Part shown: piece by piece, positions 13,334-20,844 of the stretch | How the letters are laid out: each line of letters begins with the position of its first letter | Numbering within the stretch: the stretch's first letter is position 1 | Source of the DNA: an uncultured Clostridia bacterium | Lineage (GTDB): Bacteria > Bacillota > Clostridia > Oscillospirales > CAG-272 | Assembly: GCA_904501865.1 (NCBI GenBank) | Contig: CAJGCF010000021.1 | Span: forward strand, 1 to 21,341 | Length of the DNA: 21,341 nt | Direction of reading: 5' to 3' | Translations under genes and position numbers: made by a program | Notes under the pieces: generated by a model | Databases searched by the model: none | Told to the model about the DNA's origin: nothing | The model's input: only the letters and a program-made list of their open reading frames with translations

Positions 13334-13510
13334 TTATTTGTACTTTCTCTTGCGTGCAGCCTCAGACTTCTTCTTACGCTTTACGCTGGGTTTCTCGTAG
13401 TGCTCTCTCTTACGAAGCTCGGTAAGGATTCCCGAACGAGCACACTGACGCTTAAAACGACGGAGCGCACTGTCAAGAGACTCGCCGTCTTTTACTTTAA
13501 CTTCTGCCAT
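13334..13510 (-). CDS. rpsU: 30S ribosomal protein S21 (58 aa)
   Basis: Translation of the minus strand gives MAEVKVKDGESLDSALRRFK, then 'RQCARSGILTELRKREHYEK' and a Lys/Arg-rich tail 'PSVKRKKKSEAARKRKYK'. This is bacterial S21 at its normal length; it binds 16S rRNA near the decoding region and helps translation initiation. The ATG at 13510 has a very strong GGGGAGGG about 8 nt upstream, and a consensus promoter and long hairpin terminator bracket it, so it is monocistronic. It lies downstream of leuS on the same strand. Confidence 0.97.
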   Translation of the reverse strand: MAEVKVKDGESLDSALRRFKRQCARSGILTELRKREHYEKPSVKRKKKSEAARKRKYK

Positions 13511-13574
13511 CTATTTTCCCTCCCCTCGCTTTTAAAACAAGTTCAGTGAGCAATTTTCTCACAGATACTTTAGT

Positions 13575-13603
13575 ATTATACACCTAAAAAACCGATTTGT
13601 CAA
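13575..13603 (-). promoter_or_regulatory. Promoter of rpsU
   Basis: Minus-strand TTGACA (13603-13598), 17-bp spacer, TATAAT (13580-13575). Lies between leuS and rpsU; no clear terminator of leuS was seen in 13604-13665. Confidence 0.85.
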
Positions 13604-13665
13604 TAACGATATTAAATTTTATTGCAATATTTTTCAAATATTTTTATCGTTCTGCATGCCTTAAA

Positions 13666-16101
13666 TTATTTAACCACGATATTGACTATCTTGTTAGGTA
13701 CTACGATCTCCTTTATTACGGTCTTGCCCTCAATAGCCGCCGCGACCTTCTCGTCTGCCTTGGCAAGTGCCAGGACCTCATCCTTATCCATATCAACGGC
13801 AATATTTATCTTTCCTCTGAGCTTACCGTTTATCTGAACTATGACCTCGATAGTGTCATCAGCAGTCTTGGTCTCGTCATATATAGGCCAGCCTTCATAT
13901 GCTATGGTATTATCGTGTCCAAGCAGACTCCAGATTTCCTCACAAATATGAGGACAGATGGGCGAGAGCATCTTGATAAGTCCCTCAGCGTATTCCTTGG
14001 AGCACTTTCCCTCTTTGTATACAGCATTTACAAATATCATCATCTGGGAGATAGCCGTGTTGAATGCGAGTCTTTCAAAGTCATCTGTGACCTTTTTAAC
14101 TGTCTTATGATATATCTTTTCAAGCGCGGGAGTATCACCGTCAACGATATTTACGGACTCTGTGAAGAATGCCCACACACGATTGAGGAATCGTCTTGCA
14201 CCTTCAACACCCGCGTCACTCCAGGGCTTTGACACCTCGAGAGGCCCCATAAACATTTCATAAAGGCGGAGAGTATCCGCACCGTATTCGCGAACAACGT
14301 CACTGGGGTTTACTACGAACTCGGGGAAACGCTTACCCATCTTAATACCGTTAGCACCGAGAATCATTCCCTGATGCACGAGCTTTTTGAAGGGCTCTTT
14401 AGTCGGAGCCAATCCTTTGTTATAAAGGTATCTGTTCCAGATTCTCGAATACATAAGGTGACCTACCGCGTGCTCAGGACCACCTATATAAAGGTCGACA
14501 GGCATCCAGTGCTTGAGCAGCTCCTGATTTGCAAACTCGTCATTGTTGTTGGGATCTATATAGCGCAAGAAGTACCAAGATGATCCCGCAGAGCCCGGCA
14601 TTGTGGAGGTCTCCCTCACGCCCTTGACTCCGTTCTTATCATACTGCTTCCACTCTGTCGCATTTTCAAGAGGTGCTTTACCGTTTACACCCTTATAGTT
14701 TTCAAGCTCAGGAAGAACGAGAGGCAGCTCCGCGTCGTCAAGCACGTGGATGGCTCCGTCCTCTCCGTGCACCACGGGAACGGGCTCGCCCCAATAACGC
14801 TGACGCGCAAATATCCACTCTCTGAAATGGTAGTTGACGGTTCTCTTGGCAACTCCCATTTTTTCAAGCTTTGCTGTAATAGCTTCCTTTGCCTCTTCAA
14901 CGGTCAGTCCCGTGAACTCCTCGGAGTTGACAAGTCGATAGCCCTTGCCGAGATAATCCTGCTTTTCAAACGCGCGCTCGGAAACGTCTACGTGACCAAG
15001 CTTTTCGTCACCGTCGATTACCTGAAGCATATCAATATTATGAGCGATAGCATATTCAAAGTCACGCTGGTCGTGAGAAGGAACCGCCATTACCGCGCCC
15101 GTGCCGTAATTTGCGAGAACGAAATCTCCAATAAACATTCTCACTTCCCTGCCGTTGACTGGGTTGATACAGGTAACACCCTTGAGCTCACAGCCCGACT
15201 TGGTCTTGTTGAGCTCAGTTCTGTCCATATCATTCTTCTTGAGTGTCTCGTTGATATATGCCTGAACCTCATCCTTGTTCCCAACCCTGGGCATAAGCTG
15301 CTTTACTATCTCGCCGTCGGGAGCAAGCACCATAAACGTAATACCGTAAATGGTCTCGATGCAGGTGGTGAAGATAGAAAATTCTCCGCCTCCAACGACA
15401 TTGAATTTGACCTCGACACCCGTGGACTTGCCTATCCAGTTCTTCTGCATAAGCTTTGTGGACTCGGGCCAATCTATCTCCTCAAGTCCCTCAAGAAGCT
15501 CCTCTGCAAACGCGGGCTGATTGATTACCCACTGCTTCATATTCTTTCTTACAACGGGATAGCCGCCGCGCTCGGACTTTCCGTCAATGACCTCGTCGTT
15601 AGAAAGCACTGTTCCAAGCTCCTCGCACCAGTTTACAGGCATATCGATGTACTGCGCATATCCATCGAGATAGAGCTGCTTGAATATCCACTGCGTCCAT
15701 TTGTAGAACTCGGGATCGCTTGTTGCTATCATCTTGGACCAGTCGTAGTCAAAGCCAAGCTCACGAAGCTGCTTTGAGAAGGTCTTGATATTTTCTTGGG
15801 TAAATCCGTTGGGATGATTTCCCGTATTGACGGCGTACTGCTCCGCAGGGAGTCCGAACGAGTCATAGCCCATAGGGTGAAGGACGTTATATCCCTGCAT
15901 CCTCTTCATTCTCGATACTATATCGGTCGCAGTGTAGCCCTCAGGGTGTCCCGCGTGCAGACCTACGCCCGACGGATACGGAAACATATCGAGCGCATAA
16001 AACTTGGGCTTTGAAAAATCCCATACGTCAGTCTTGAACGTCTCGTTTTTCTCCCAATATTCTTGCCACTTCTTTTCAACTGACAAATGATCGTATTTCA
16101 T
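13666..16101 (-). CDS. leuS: Leucyl-tRNA synthetase (811 aa)
   Basis: Class Ia synthetase charging tRNA-Leu. The HIGH motif appears as 'HAGHP' (49-53) in 'YPSGVGLHAGHPEGYTATD'. The CP1 editing domain follows, with 'GTGAVMAVPSHDQRDFEYA' typical of its hydrolytic site, then the leucine-specific 'SSWYFLRYIDPNN' region and the anticodon-binding and C-terminal domains. The KMSKS loop is non-standard: 'KMGKRFPEFVVNPSD' at about 587-601; similar variants occur in some Clostridia. The start ATG 16101 is preceded by an AGGAAAT-type site and agrees with the family N-terminus. Expression is controlled by the Leu T-box in its 360-nt leader. Confidence 0.97.
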   Translation of the reverse strand: MKYDHLSVEKKWQEYWEKNETFKTDVWDFSKPKFYALDMFPYPSGVGLHAGHPEGYTATDIVSRMKRMQGYNVLHPMGYDSFGLPAEQYAVNTGNHPNGFTQENIKTFSKQLRELGFDYDWSKMIATSDPEFYKWTQWIFKQLYLDGYAQYIDMPVNWCEELGTVLSNDEVIDGKSERGGYPVVRKNMKQWVINQPAFAEELLEGLEEIDWPESTKLMQKNWIGKSTGVEVKFNVVGGGEFSIFTTCIETIYGITFMVLAPDGEIVKQLMPRVGNKDEVQAYINETLKKNDMDRTELNKTKSGCELKGVTCINPVNGREVRMFIGDFVLANYGTGAVMAVPSHDQRDFEYAIAHNIDMLQVIDGDEKLGHVDVSERAFEKQDYLGKGYRLVNSEEFTGLTVEEAKEAITAKLEKMGVAKRTVNYHFREWIFARQRYWGEPVPVVHGEDGAIHVLDDAELPLVLPELENYKGVNGKAPLENATEWKQYDKNGVKGVRETSTMPGSAGSSWYFLRYIDPNNNDEFANQELLKHWMPVDLYIGGPEHAVGHLMYSRIWNRYLYNKGLAPTKEPFKKLVHQGMILGANGIKMGKRFPEFVVNPSDVVREYGADTLRLYEMFMGPLEVSKPWSDAGVEGARRFLNRVWAFFTESVNIVDGDTPALEKIYHKTVKKVTDDFERLAFNTAISQMMIFVNAVYKEGKCSKEYAEGLIKMLSPICPHICEEIWSLLGHDNTIAYEGWPIYDETKTADDTIEVIVQINGKLRGKINIAVDMDKDEVLALAKADEKVAAAIEGKTVIKEIVVPNKIVNIVVK

Positions 16102-16223
16102 TTATTATTTCCTTTCTGGTGTTTAAATACAAGTTAGATTATGATATGTGTTTAGCAGCAAGCTTTTTAGAGAAAAGCTTGGCAAAAACTTTTAATACTT
16201 TTGATTCCTTAATATACAAAATA

Positions 16224-16447
16224 AAAAGCGCCTTCGTCTCATTTTGAGACGAAAGCACTTAAATACTTCCGCGGTACCACTCAAATTGATGTTAAAAACA
16301 CCCACTCTGACCTATAACGGCGGCTGACCGTTCTTCCCTACAAAATTCGGAAAGACTGCTCCGAGGTGAGTAAGAACACCCTGACCCACGTCTCGCACCA
16401 ACCGACGTCTCTCTTTAAGCTCAAGAATATCCTCTGTCCTCATCAAT
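16224..16447 (-). promoter_or_regulatory. T-box riboswitch (leucine, CUC specifier) with terminator
   Basis: The minus strand holds the conserved TGGTACCGCG box (16279-16270), the stem I elements 'AAAGAGAG' and 'GGTTGGTGCGAGA', and the specifier CTC at 16370-16368 in 'TTACTCACCTC'. A terminator stem (AGTGCTTTCGTCTC/GAGACGAAGGCGCT) and a T-run end the element at about 16224. Uncharged tRNA-Leu (anticodon GAG) would pair with the specifier and favour antitermination, so leuS is induced on leucine starvation. The remaining 16102-16223 up to the leuS start holds no further recognised element. Confidence 0.92.
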
Positions 16448-16468
16448 ACATTTCAAAACAACATTAAT

Positions 16469-16497
16469 ATTATAATGTATAATTATGCTTTTGTCAA
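16469..16497 (-). promoter_or_regulatory. Promoter of the T-box-leuS unit
   Basis: Minus-strand TTGACA (16497-16492), 17-bp spacer, TATAAT (16474-16469). The -35 box overlaps the end of the micro-ORF at 16483-16527. Confidence 0.85.
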
Positions 16498-16527
16498 TAG
16501 CTTTTTTGCATTTTTTAAGGGATCCAT
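16483..16527 (-). CDS. Possible micro-ORF (14 aa) after the DHH gene
   Basis: A perfect AAGGAGG sits 6 nt before an ATG at 16527 that opens MDPLKNAKKLLTKA and stops at 16483. It starts 24 nt after the stop of the DHH gene on the same strand, so it would be co-transcribed. The Shine-Dalgarno is better than that of most genes here. The peptide is amphipathic and basic. It may be a real small protein, the remnant of a gene lost at this point, or chance. Confidence 0.3.
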   Translation of the reverse strand: MDPLKNAKKLLTKA

Positions 16528-16551
16528 TGAAATCCTCCTTAAATTTCAATC

Positions 16552-17490
16552 TCACAGAAATGGCTGTGCGTCGCTTATAACGGGTATGACGTCACGTGAG
16601 CGAGATGCCAGGCGATCGAGCTTGACAAGCTCAACGCTTGAATCAGGACGAATAAAATAGATGTCCGACCTCATTATCTCGGGCTTGTTTACCACAAACG
16701 CCCAAAGAAAGATATTTTCCTCTTTCATTTTTCTGACCAAAAGCTCAATGATAGACGATATAACTTCCTGCCACTCGTCCTCTCTGTCAACGTCTATCTG
16801 AATACAGGTCGATGCTCCGACCTTGCCGTCAAACCTGTATCTTTTAAAACCGTAATCGGCAAGTATCTCAAGCTCCTCCTTGGGATCACAAAGGCAAAAG
16901 CCCATTTTTACAAGCTTTTTTTCGTCAATACCAAGGCGCGCGATGCCGTCAGACAGCCAAGGCAGATCGCTCTGCTCAAATTTAGGACTGCGGCAGGATT
17001 GAGTGTCGAGATATACGCTCTGTACTCCAAGCCGCTCAAGATAATCGTCCGATATTCCCACCGAGACCGCCATATCGTAGATGACACGGCCGCAGGATGA
17101 AGCCTTAACTATCAGGTCAAAGTCAAAATGTGGCTCGGGCGGCGTGGTATGGTGATCCACACAGCCTATGACCTTATTTTCATAAAAGCAGGCGTGATGA
17201 TCCACCAAAATAAGTCTATCTCTCTCGTCAAAGCCGTCAAAGCTCACCCCGTCAAGAATATCAAGCTCGGTGACACCGCGCATAGTCACACCGTCCGGGC
17301 GCGTACCGAATTTCACGGTCGCCTCAACACCCAAGCGTGACAAAAGCTCTCGGAGCATGACCGCCGAAATTATGCTATCGTGGTCCGGCATATCGTGTCC
17401 CGTGACCACTATCCGTCCCCCATTGGCTATCTCCTTTTTGCAAAGTGACACCAGAGAGGCGGTCTTGTCCTTCAAAAAATTCTTATCCAT
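16552..17490 (-). CDS. DHH-family phosphoesterase (312 aa)
   Basis: The protein carries the DHH metal-binding motifs: 'HDMPDHDS' (32-39), 'LVDHHAC' (95-101, DHH at 97-99) and 'CVDHHTT' (110-116), in a Rossmann-like N-terminal domain. Aspartates and histidines of these motifs bind two metal ions (usually Mn). The C-terminal half replaces the usual DHHA1 GG-H motif with 'DGKVGASTCIQIDVDREDEW'. The layout resembles the Mn-dependent pyrophosphatase branch (Ppx/PpaC-like, with a CBS-free core) or a nanoRNase relative, so the exact substrate is open. The ATG at 17490 has GAGGGTG about 5 nt upstream and a consensus promoter; the gene is divergent from 17672-19129. Confidence 0.85.
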   Translation of the reverse strand: MDKNFLKDKTASLVSLCKKEIANGGRIVVTGHDMPDHDSIISAVMLRELLSRLGVEATVKFGTRPDGVTMRGVTELDILDGVSFDGFDERDRLILVDHHACFYENKVIGCVDHHTTPPEPHFDFDLIVKASSCGRVIYDMAVSVGISDDYLERLGVQSVYLDTQSCRSPKFEQSDLPWLSDGIARLGIDEKKLVKMGFCLCDPKEELEILADYGFKRYRFDGKVGASTCIQIDVDREDEWQEVISSIIELLVRKMKEENIFLWAFVVNKPEIMRSDIYFIRPDSSVELVKLDRLASRSRDVIPVISDAQPFL

Positions 17491-17517
17491 AATTCACCCT
17501 CACGTTTATCTGACAAA

Positions 17518-17546
17518 ATTATACTACCTTTTGAACACTTTGTCAA
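17518..17546 (-). promoter_or_regulatory. Promoter of the DHH phosphoesterase gene
   Basis: Minus-strand TTGACA (17546-17541), 17-bp spacer, TATAAT (17523-17518). Confidence 0.85.
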
Positions 17547-17598
17547 TACAAACAACCTTTTATCTGCACATCACCTCGCGTGCGCTCTTTCTTTGCTA

Positions 17599-17627
17599 TT
17601 GACAAAATTGCGGTTTAAGTTTATAAT
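17599..17627 (+). promoter_or_regulatory. Promoter of the exported-protein gene
   Basis: TTGACA (17599-17604), 17-bp spacer, TATAAT (17622-17627), about 45 nt before the TTG start codon. Confidence 0.85.
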
Positions 17628-17671
17628 TCAAATAGGCGTTTTTGCAAATATCATTTCGGGAGGACTTTATT

Positions 17672-19129
17672 TTGAAGCTTAAGACCTTGATAATAAGTAT
17701 CGCCACAGCCGTGCTTGCTGTGGGCGGCATCTCGGTAGGAGTAGCAATATACAACTCTCCCGAAAACATCACAAGGAACGCTATATTGGGAGTTTTCGGA
17801 GATTTTATGAAAAGAGATGAGATCCATCCTCTTATAGATTTGACTCAAAATGGCTCTCTTGAGCTGTCGGTAAGCGAAATCAAAAAGGACGGAGTGAATT
17901 CCGATGATATATTCGAGGTTGAGGGAAAAATATACTTTTCAAAAGATGCCTTAATGCTAGACAGCCTTTCCCTTGAGATTGGAGAGGTCAAAACAGGCGG
18001 CAACGCATATCTTTCGTCCAATAAAATGTATATTGAGGAAACAGAGCTTTTCGACCAACGCATCGGAACAGTAAAGGGCGAGATTGCCGATGATCTCACA
18101 GATTCTATTTTTGCATACGGATCGGGCTCAAAGTATGCTATAAAAGATAAAGAGACCTATGACAAGCTGATAAAAATGCTTGAGTTTATTGACGAGGCAA
18201 ACCGAGAGCAGATGAATAAGGACGCAGGTAAGGTAGCCTCCAAATACATAAGCAAAATCTGGAAAATATTCTGCGAGCACGCGGAATTTGAATCAGAAAC
18301 GGATAACATCAGATTTGAAGACGGCAGAAAGTCCGTACGAGTTATCACCATTATCATAGACGAAAAGTCAATGTCCAAAATAGTCAGGGACGTTTGTGAA
18401 TTTCTCGCGGATGATGATGATATGATAGAGTTTCTTGAAAAATACGAGAACGACCTTGGATATCTTTCCGAAATATATTTCGATTCAAATACCGCTTCAC
18501 TTCCCGATGCCTATGAAAATGCCGTAGAAGAGCTTGAGGATAACATTGATGACATCTGCGGTAGCATAGAGAGATTTAAAACCGACATAAAGCTCGAGAT
18601 AGTGACTCCCAAGCTCAGCTCAAAGCTGCTCAGATTCACGATCAACGTGGATAAATACGATGTCTTCATGATAGATTTTGGCTCAAATGGACTTGCAAAG
18701 ACCGATAGAGTCACAATAATGCTTGACGAGGAAGATGCCTTTGTATATGAGATAGTCAAAAACGACGCCAAAAAGAAAATAAATGTAAATGTAGAGATAG
18801 ATGGAGAGGAGGCTCTTGAATTAGAAATAGACAGAAAGAATGAAAAGTACTCTCTGTCTATCCCCAACGAGCTTGAGATAGAAGGAGATATCGTCACAAA
18901 ATCCGGTAAAACAACTATCACGTTCGAGGAGATAACCGTGTACAACTACGAGTATAGCCCTATATATGATACATACGTATACGCCGCAACAGTTTATGAG
19001 ACCGACCTCACTGTTATAATAGACAAAAAAGACAAAATGCCAAAGCCCGCAAAGGATTTCGACAGAATATCCGACATTGACGAGTCTGATATAGAAGATT
19101 GGATAGGGGCGTTTGAAAAAATATACTAA
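17672..19129 (+). CDS. Exported or membrane-anchored protein of unknown family (485 aa)
   Basis: TTG at 17672 is chosen because GGGAGG lies 8 nt upstream; it directly gives a basic start and a hydrophobic stretch 'LIISIATAVLAVGGISVGVA' (about 5-24), a signal anchor or signal peptide. The in-frame TTG at 17642 has no such site. The mature part (about 30-485) is strongly acidic, with repeated strand-like segments around 'GSLELSVSEIKKDG', 'GNAYLSSNKMYIEE' and 'VNVEIDGEEALELEIDRKNE', consistent with a large extracellular beta-rich fold. A helical region covers about 150-320. There is no LPXTG, catalytic or binding motif that I recognise. It could be related to clostridial DUF-type surface proteins, but I cannot assign one. 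Confidence 0.75.
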   Translation: MKLKTLIISIATAVLAVGGISVGVAIYNSPENITRNAILGVFGDFMKRDEIHPLIDLTQNGSLELSVSEIKKDGVNSDDIFEVEGKIYFSKDALMLDSLSLEIGEVKTGGNAYLSSNKMYIEETELFDQRIGTVKGEIADDLTDSIFAYGSGSKYAIKDKETYDKLIKMLEFIDEANREQMNKDAGKVASKYISKIWKIFCEHAEFESETDNIRFEDGRKSVRVITIIIDEKSMSKIVRDVCEFLADDDDMIEFLEKYENDLGYLSEIYFDSNTASLPDAYENAVEELEDNIDDICGSIERFKTDIKLEIVTPKLSSKLLRFTINVDKYDVFMIDFGSNGLAKTDRVTIMLDEEDAFVYEIVKNDAKKKINVNVEIDGEEALELEIDRKNEKYSLSIPNELEIEGDIVTKSGKTTITFEEITVYNYEYSPIYDTYVYAATVYETDLTVIIDKKDKMPKPAKDFDRISDIDESDIEDWIGAFEKIY

Positions 19130-19178
19130 ACAACACTCTCGCAAATCCAACATAACGTAAAGTGTCACAAAAAAAATC

Positions 19179-19219
19179 CCTCGCATACTATGTAGTAAAA
19201 CTAATATGCGAGGTTTTTT
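19179..19219 (+). terminator. Terminator hairpin abutting the SOD start codon
   Basis: CCTCGCATA (19179-19187) pairs perfectly with TATGCGAGG (19205-19213), with an inner TAGT/ACTA pairing, followed by TTTTTT (19214-19219) directly before ATG 19220. The GAGG in the 3' arm is also the ribosome binding site of the SOD gene, so the hairpin could end the upstream transcript and hide the SOD start. Confidence 0.75.
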
Positions 19220-19726
19220 ATGTACCGCGGAAGAGATCAATTAAACGTAAACGGCGTCTTGCGGCAAAATCCCGCCGCCATCGCTATCGTCGAAGGCGGC
19301 AACGCCTATCCCGATATAGAGGGAATTGTAAAATTTTATCAAACTCCGAGAGGCGTTCTGGTCGCTACCGAAATGTACGGCATGCCTATAAATTCGGAAT
19401 ATTGCGCAAGGGGCATCTTTGCCCTGCATATCCACGACGGCTCCTCCTGCACGGGAGATATAGCTGATAATTTCAGAAACGCAGGGACACACTATAACCC
19501 ATACGGTTGTCCTCACCCCTATCACGCGGGAGATATGCCACCTCTTTTTGATGCAGGCGGCATGGCGTATTCGGCATTTCTGACGGATAGCTTTACCGTC
19601 GATGATATAATCGGCAAGACCGTGGTGCTTCACGACCGTCCTGACGATTTTATGACACAACCCGCAGGCAACTCGGGAAACAAGATAGCCTGCGGAGAGA
19701 TAACGCCCACAAGACGACGCTATTAA
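19220..19726 (+). CDS. sodC: Cu/Zn superoxide dismutase family protein, cytosolic (168 aa)
   Basis: Disproportionates superoxide. Copper ligands H70 and H72 ('ALHIHDGSSC'), H91 ('GTHYNP') and H138 ('VLHDRPDDF') are present. Zinc ligands H91, H99, H102 and D105 are in 'THYNPYGCPHPYHAGDMPPL', and the conserved disulfide pair is C77 and C158 ('IACGEI'). There is no signal peptide, unlike periplasmic SodC, but as in several clostridial homologues. The usual active-site Arg of 'GNAGxRLACG' is replaced by Lys155 ('GNSGNKIACG'). The ATG at 19220 has GAGG 6 nt upstream, inside the terminator stem. No separate promoter was found, so expression may depend on read-through from the upstream gene. Confidence 0.9.
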   Translation: MYRGRDQLNVNGVLRQNPAAIAIVEGGNAYPDIEGIVKFYQTPRGVLVATEMYGMPINSEYCARGIFALHIHDGSSCTGDIADNFRNAGTHYNPYGCPHPYHAGDMPPLFDAGGMAYSAFLTDSFTVDDIIGKTVVLHDRPDDFMTQPAGNSGNKIACGEITPTRRRY

Positions 19727-19730
19727 ACAT

Positions 19731-19769
19731 ATACAGAGAAAGGACTGCGACGCAGTCCTTTCTCTGTAT
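19731..19769. terminator. 18-bp perfect hairpin between convergent genes (bidirectional terminator)
   Basis: ATACAGAGAAAGGACTGC pairs with GCAGTCCTTTCTCTGTAT without mismatch around a 3-nt loop (GAC). It separates the convergent SOD and XRE-S24 genes and touches the stop codon of the latter. T-runs are short on both sides, which is unusual for so long a stem. Confidence 0.65.
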
Positions 19770-20566
19770 TATCTTCTCTTTAATTTTCCAACTACTCTGC
19801 CGCAGCAAGCAACCTCGGAAAAGTTTTTGAGGAGTATATCTGCGTATTCGGTGTTGAGGGAGATAAGTCTGTCGCCACCGAATTTTTTGAAGTATCCGTC
19901 ACCGTCAAGCACAAATATCCCAAGATCACCGTATTCAACGGAATCACATTCCTCCACGAGAAGCACGTCTCCGTCGCGGTATTTGGGCTCCATGCTGTTA
20001 CCCTTTATGCGAAGAGCGAAATCTGCCTCCGACGTGTCCGCTGTATCGGGTATATTTATGGTAGTGACCTCACTCTCGCTGAGGAACACTCCCGTTCCCG
20101 CGGACACAGGAAGATCATAAAGACTAATACTGCGTCGCGAAAGTCCTGCCGCGTTCTTCATAGCATTGGTGCGAATTATAGCTCCTCTGCCGGAGATTAT
20201 CTGTCCGCCAAATCTTGTTTCTCCGTAAGTTGTGCCAACGCGCTCGGATTCCTTGGATATGACCATAGCAACAAGCTCCCTGCTATGCTCATCGAGCTTA
20301 CGGTAGTTTTCTATCATCACCATTTCCTTGTCGTCAAGGGTGTAGTTGTTGGTGTTCTCCTCTATTCCCGTGAGGATATAGTCCACAGAGCACTCAAGCG
20401 CGGCACATATTGCCACGATGTTATAAAGCTTGGGCGAGTCGCTGATTCCCGCCAATATTTTTGAAAGAGTGCCGAGCGGTATCCCTGTCATATCAGAAAG
20501 CTGATCGTTGGTTATCTTCTTCTCGCTCTTTATTTTTTTGATTCTGTCGATATAGGTGTATTCCAT
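19769..20566 (-). CDS. XRE-S24 repressor, CI/LexA-like (265 aa)
   Basis: An N-terminal HTH_XRE (about 6-66: 'KKITNDQLSDMTGIPLGTLS' with recognition helix, 'IVAICAALECSVDYIL') is joined by a helical linker to a C-terminal S24 peptidase domain. The catalytic Ser is S191 in 'GNSMEPKYRDGD' and the general base Lys is 227 or 228 in 'GYFKKFGG'. A probable self-cleavage site is Ala156-Gly157 in 'PVSAGTG'. This is the layout of CI-type repressors inactivated by RecA-stimulated self-cleavage. The ATG at 20566 follows GGAAGG; the longer frame adds a Cys/Lys-rich stretch that overlaps the leader. It is divergent from a small membrane protein gene, and repeats between them look like its operators. Confidence 0.92.
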   Translation of the reverse strand: MEYTYIDRIKKIKSEKKITNDQLSDMTGIPLGTLSKILAGISDSPKLYNIVAICAALECSVDYILTGIEENTNNYTLDDKEMVMIENYRKLDEHSRELVAMVISKESERVGTTYGETRFGGQIISGRGAIIRTNAMKNAAGLSRRSISLYDLPVSAGTGVFLSESEVTTINIPDTADTSEADFALRIKGNSMEPKYRDGDVLLVEECDSVEYGDLGIFVLDGDGYFKKFGGDRLISLNTEYADILLKNFSEVACCGRVVGKLKRR

Positions 20567-20609
20567 TTTTAAAACCTTCCTATATTTATTTTTGCATGTA
20601 AAACACAAC

Positions 20610-20739
20610 ATTATTCCTAATATGGAATAATTATATCATACAAATTCCGTTTTGTAAAGAGCTTTTTTGAAAAAAATTCCGATTTTTGAAATTTTTTTGA
20701 TATTTTTTCTAAAAAAGCATTGACAAGTTCCGTTTTTGG
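20610..20739. promoter_or_regulatory. Candidate operators of the XRE-S24 repressor
   Basis: Three direct copies of TTCCG(T/A)TTTT(T)G lie at 20645-20654, 20677-20688 and 20728-20738. A palindrome ATTATTCC-6 nt-GGAATAAT lies at 20610-20631. The first copy falls in the spacer of the leftward promoter, the palindrome over its -10 end and start region, and the third in the spacer of the rightward promoter. That would allow one protein to control both genes. Confidence 0.6.
20630..20658 (-). promoter_or_regulatory. Promoter of the XRE-S24 gene
   Basis: Minus-strand TTTACA (20658-20653), 17-bp spacer, TATAAT (20635-20630). Confidence 0.75.
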
Positions 20740-20748
20740 TGTTATAAT
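20720..20748 (+). promoter_or_regulatory. Promoter of the small membrane protein gene 20845-21147
   Basis: TTGACA (20720-20725), 17-bp spacer, TATAAT (20743-20748). A TTCCGTTTTTG repeat sits inside the spacer, so the promoter is probably repressed. Confidence 0.85.
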
Positions 20749-20844
20749 AGCCTCACAAGAGAAAAAACCGACATTTTTCGATCAAGTTTTTTCCAATTAA
20801 GAAAAAATTACGATAATCATATTTTATAAAAGAAGAGGCATGTT

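Noticed and set aside
14746..15777. Rightward open frame (343 codons) within leuS
   Set aside because: Antisense shadow of a conserved synthetase; no start signal and no domain.
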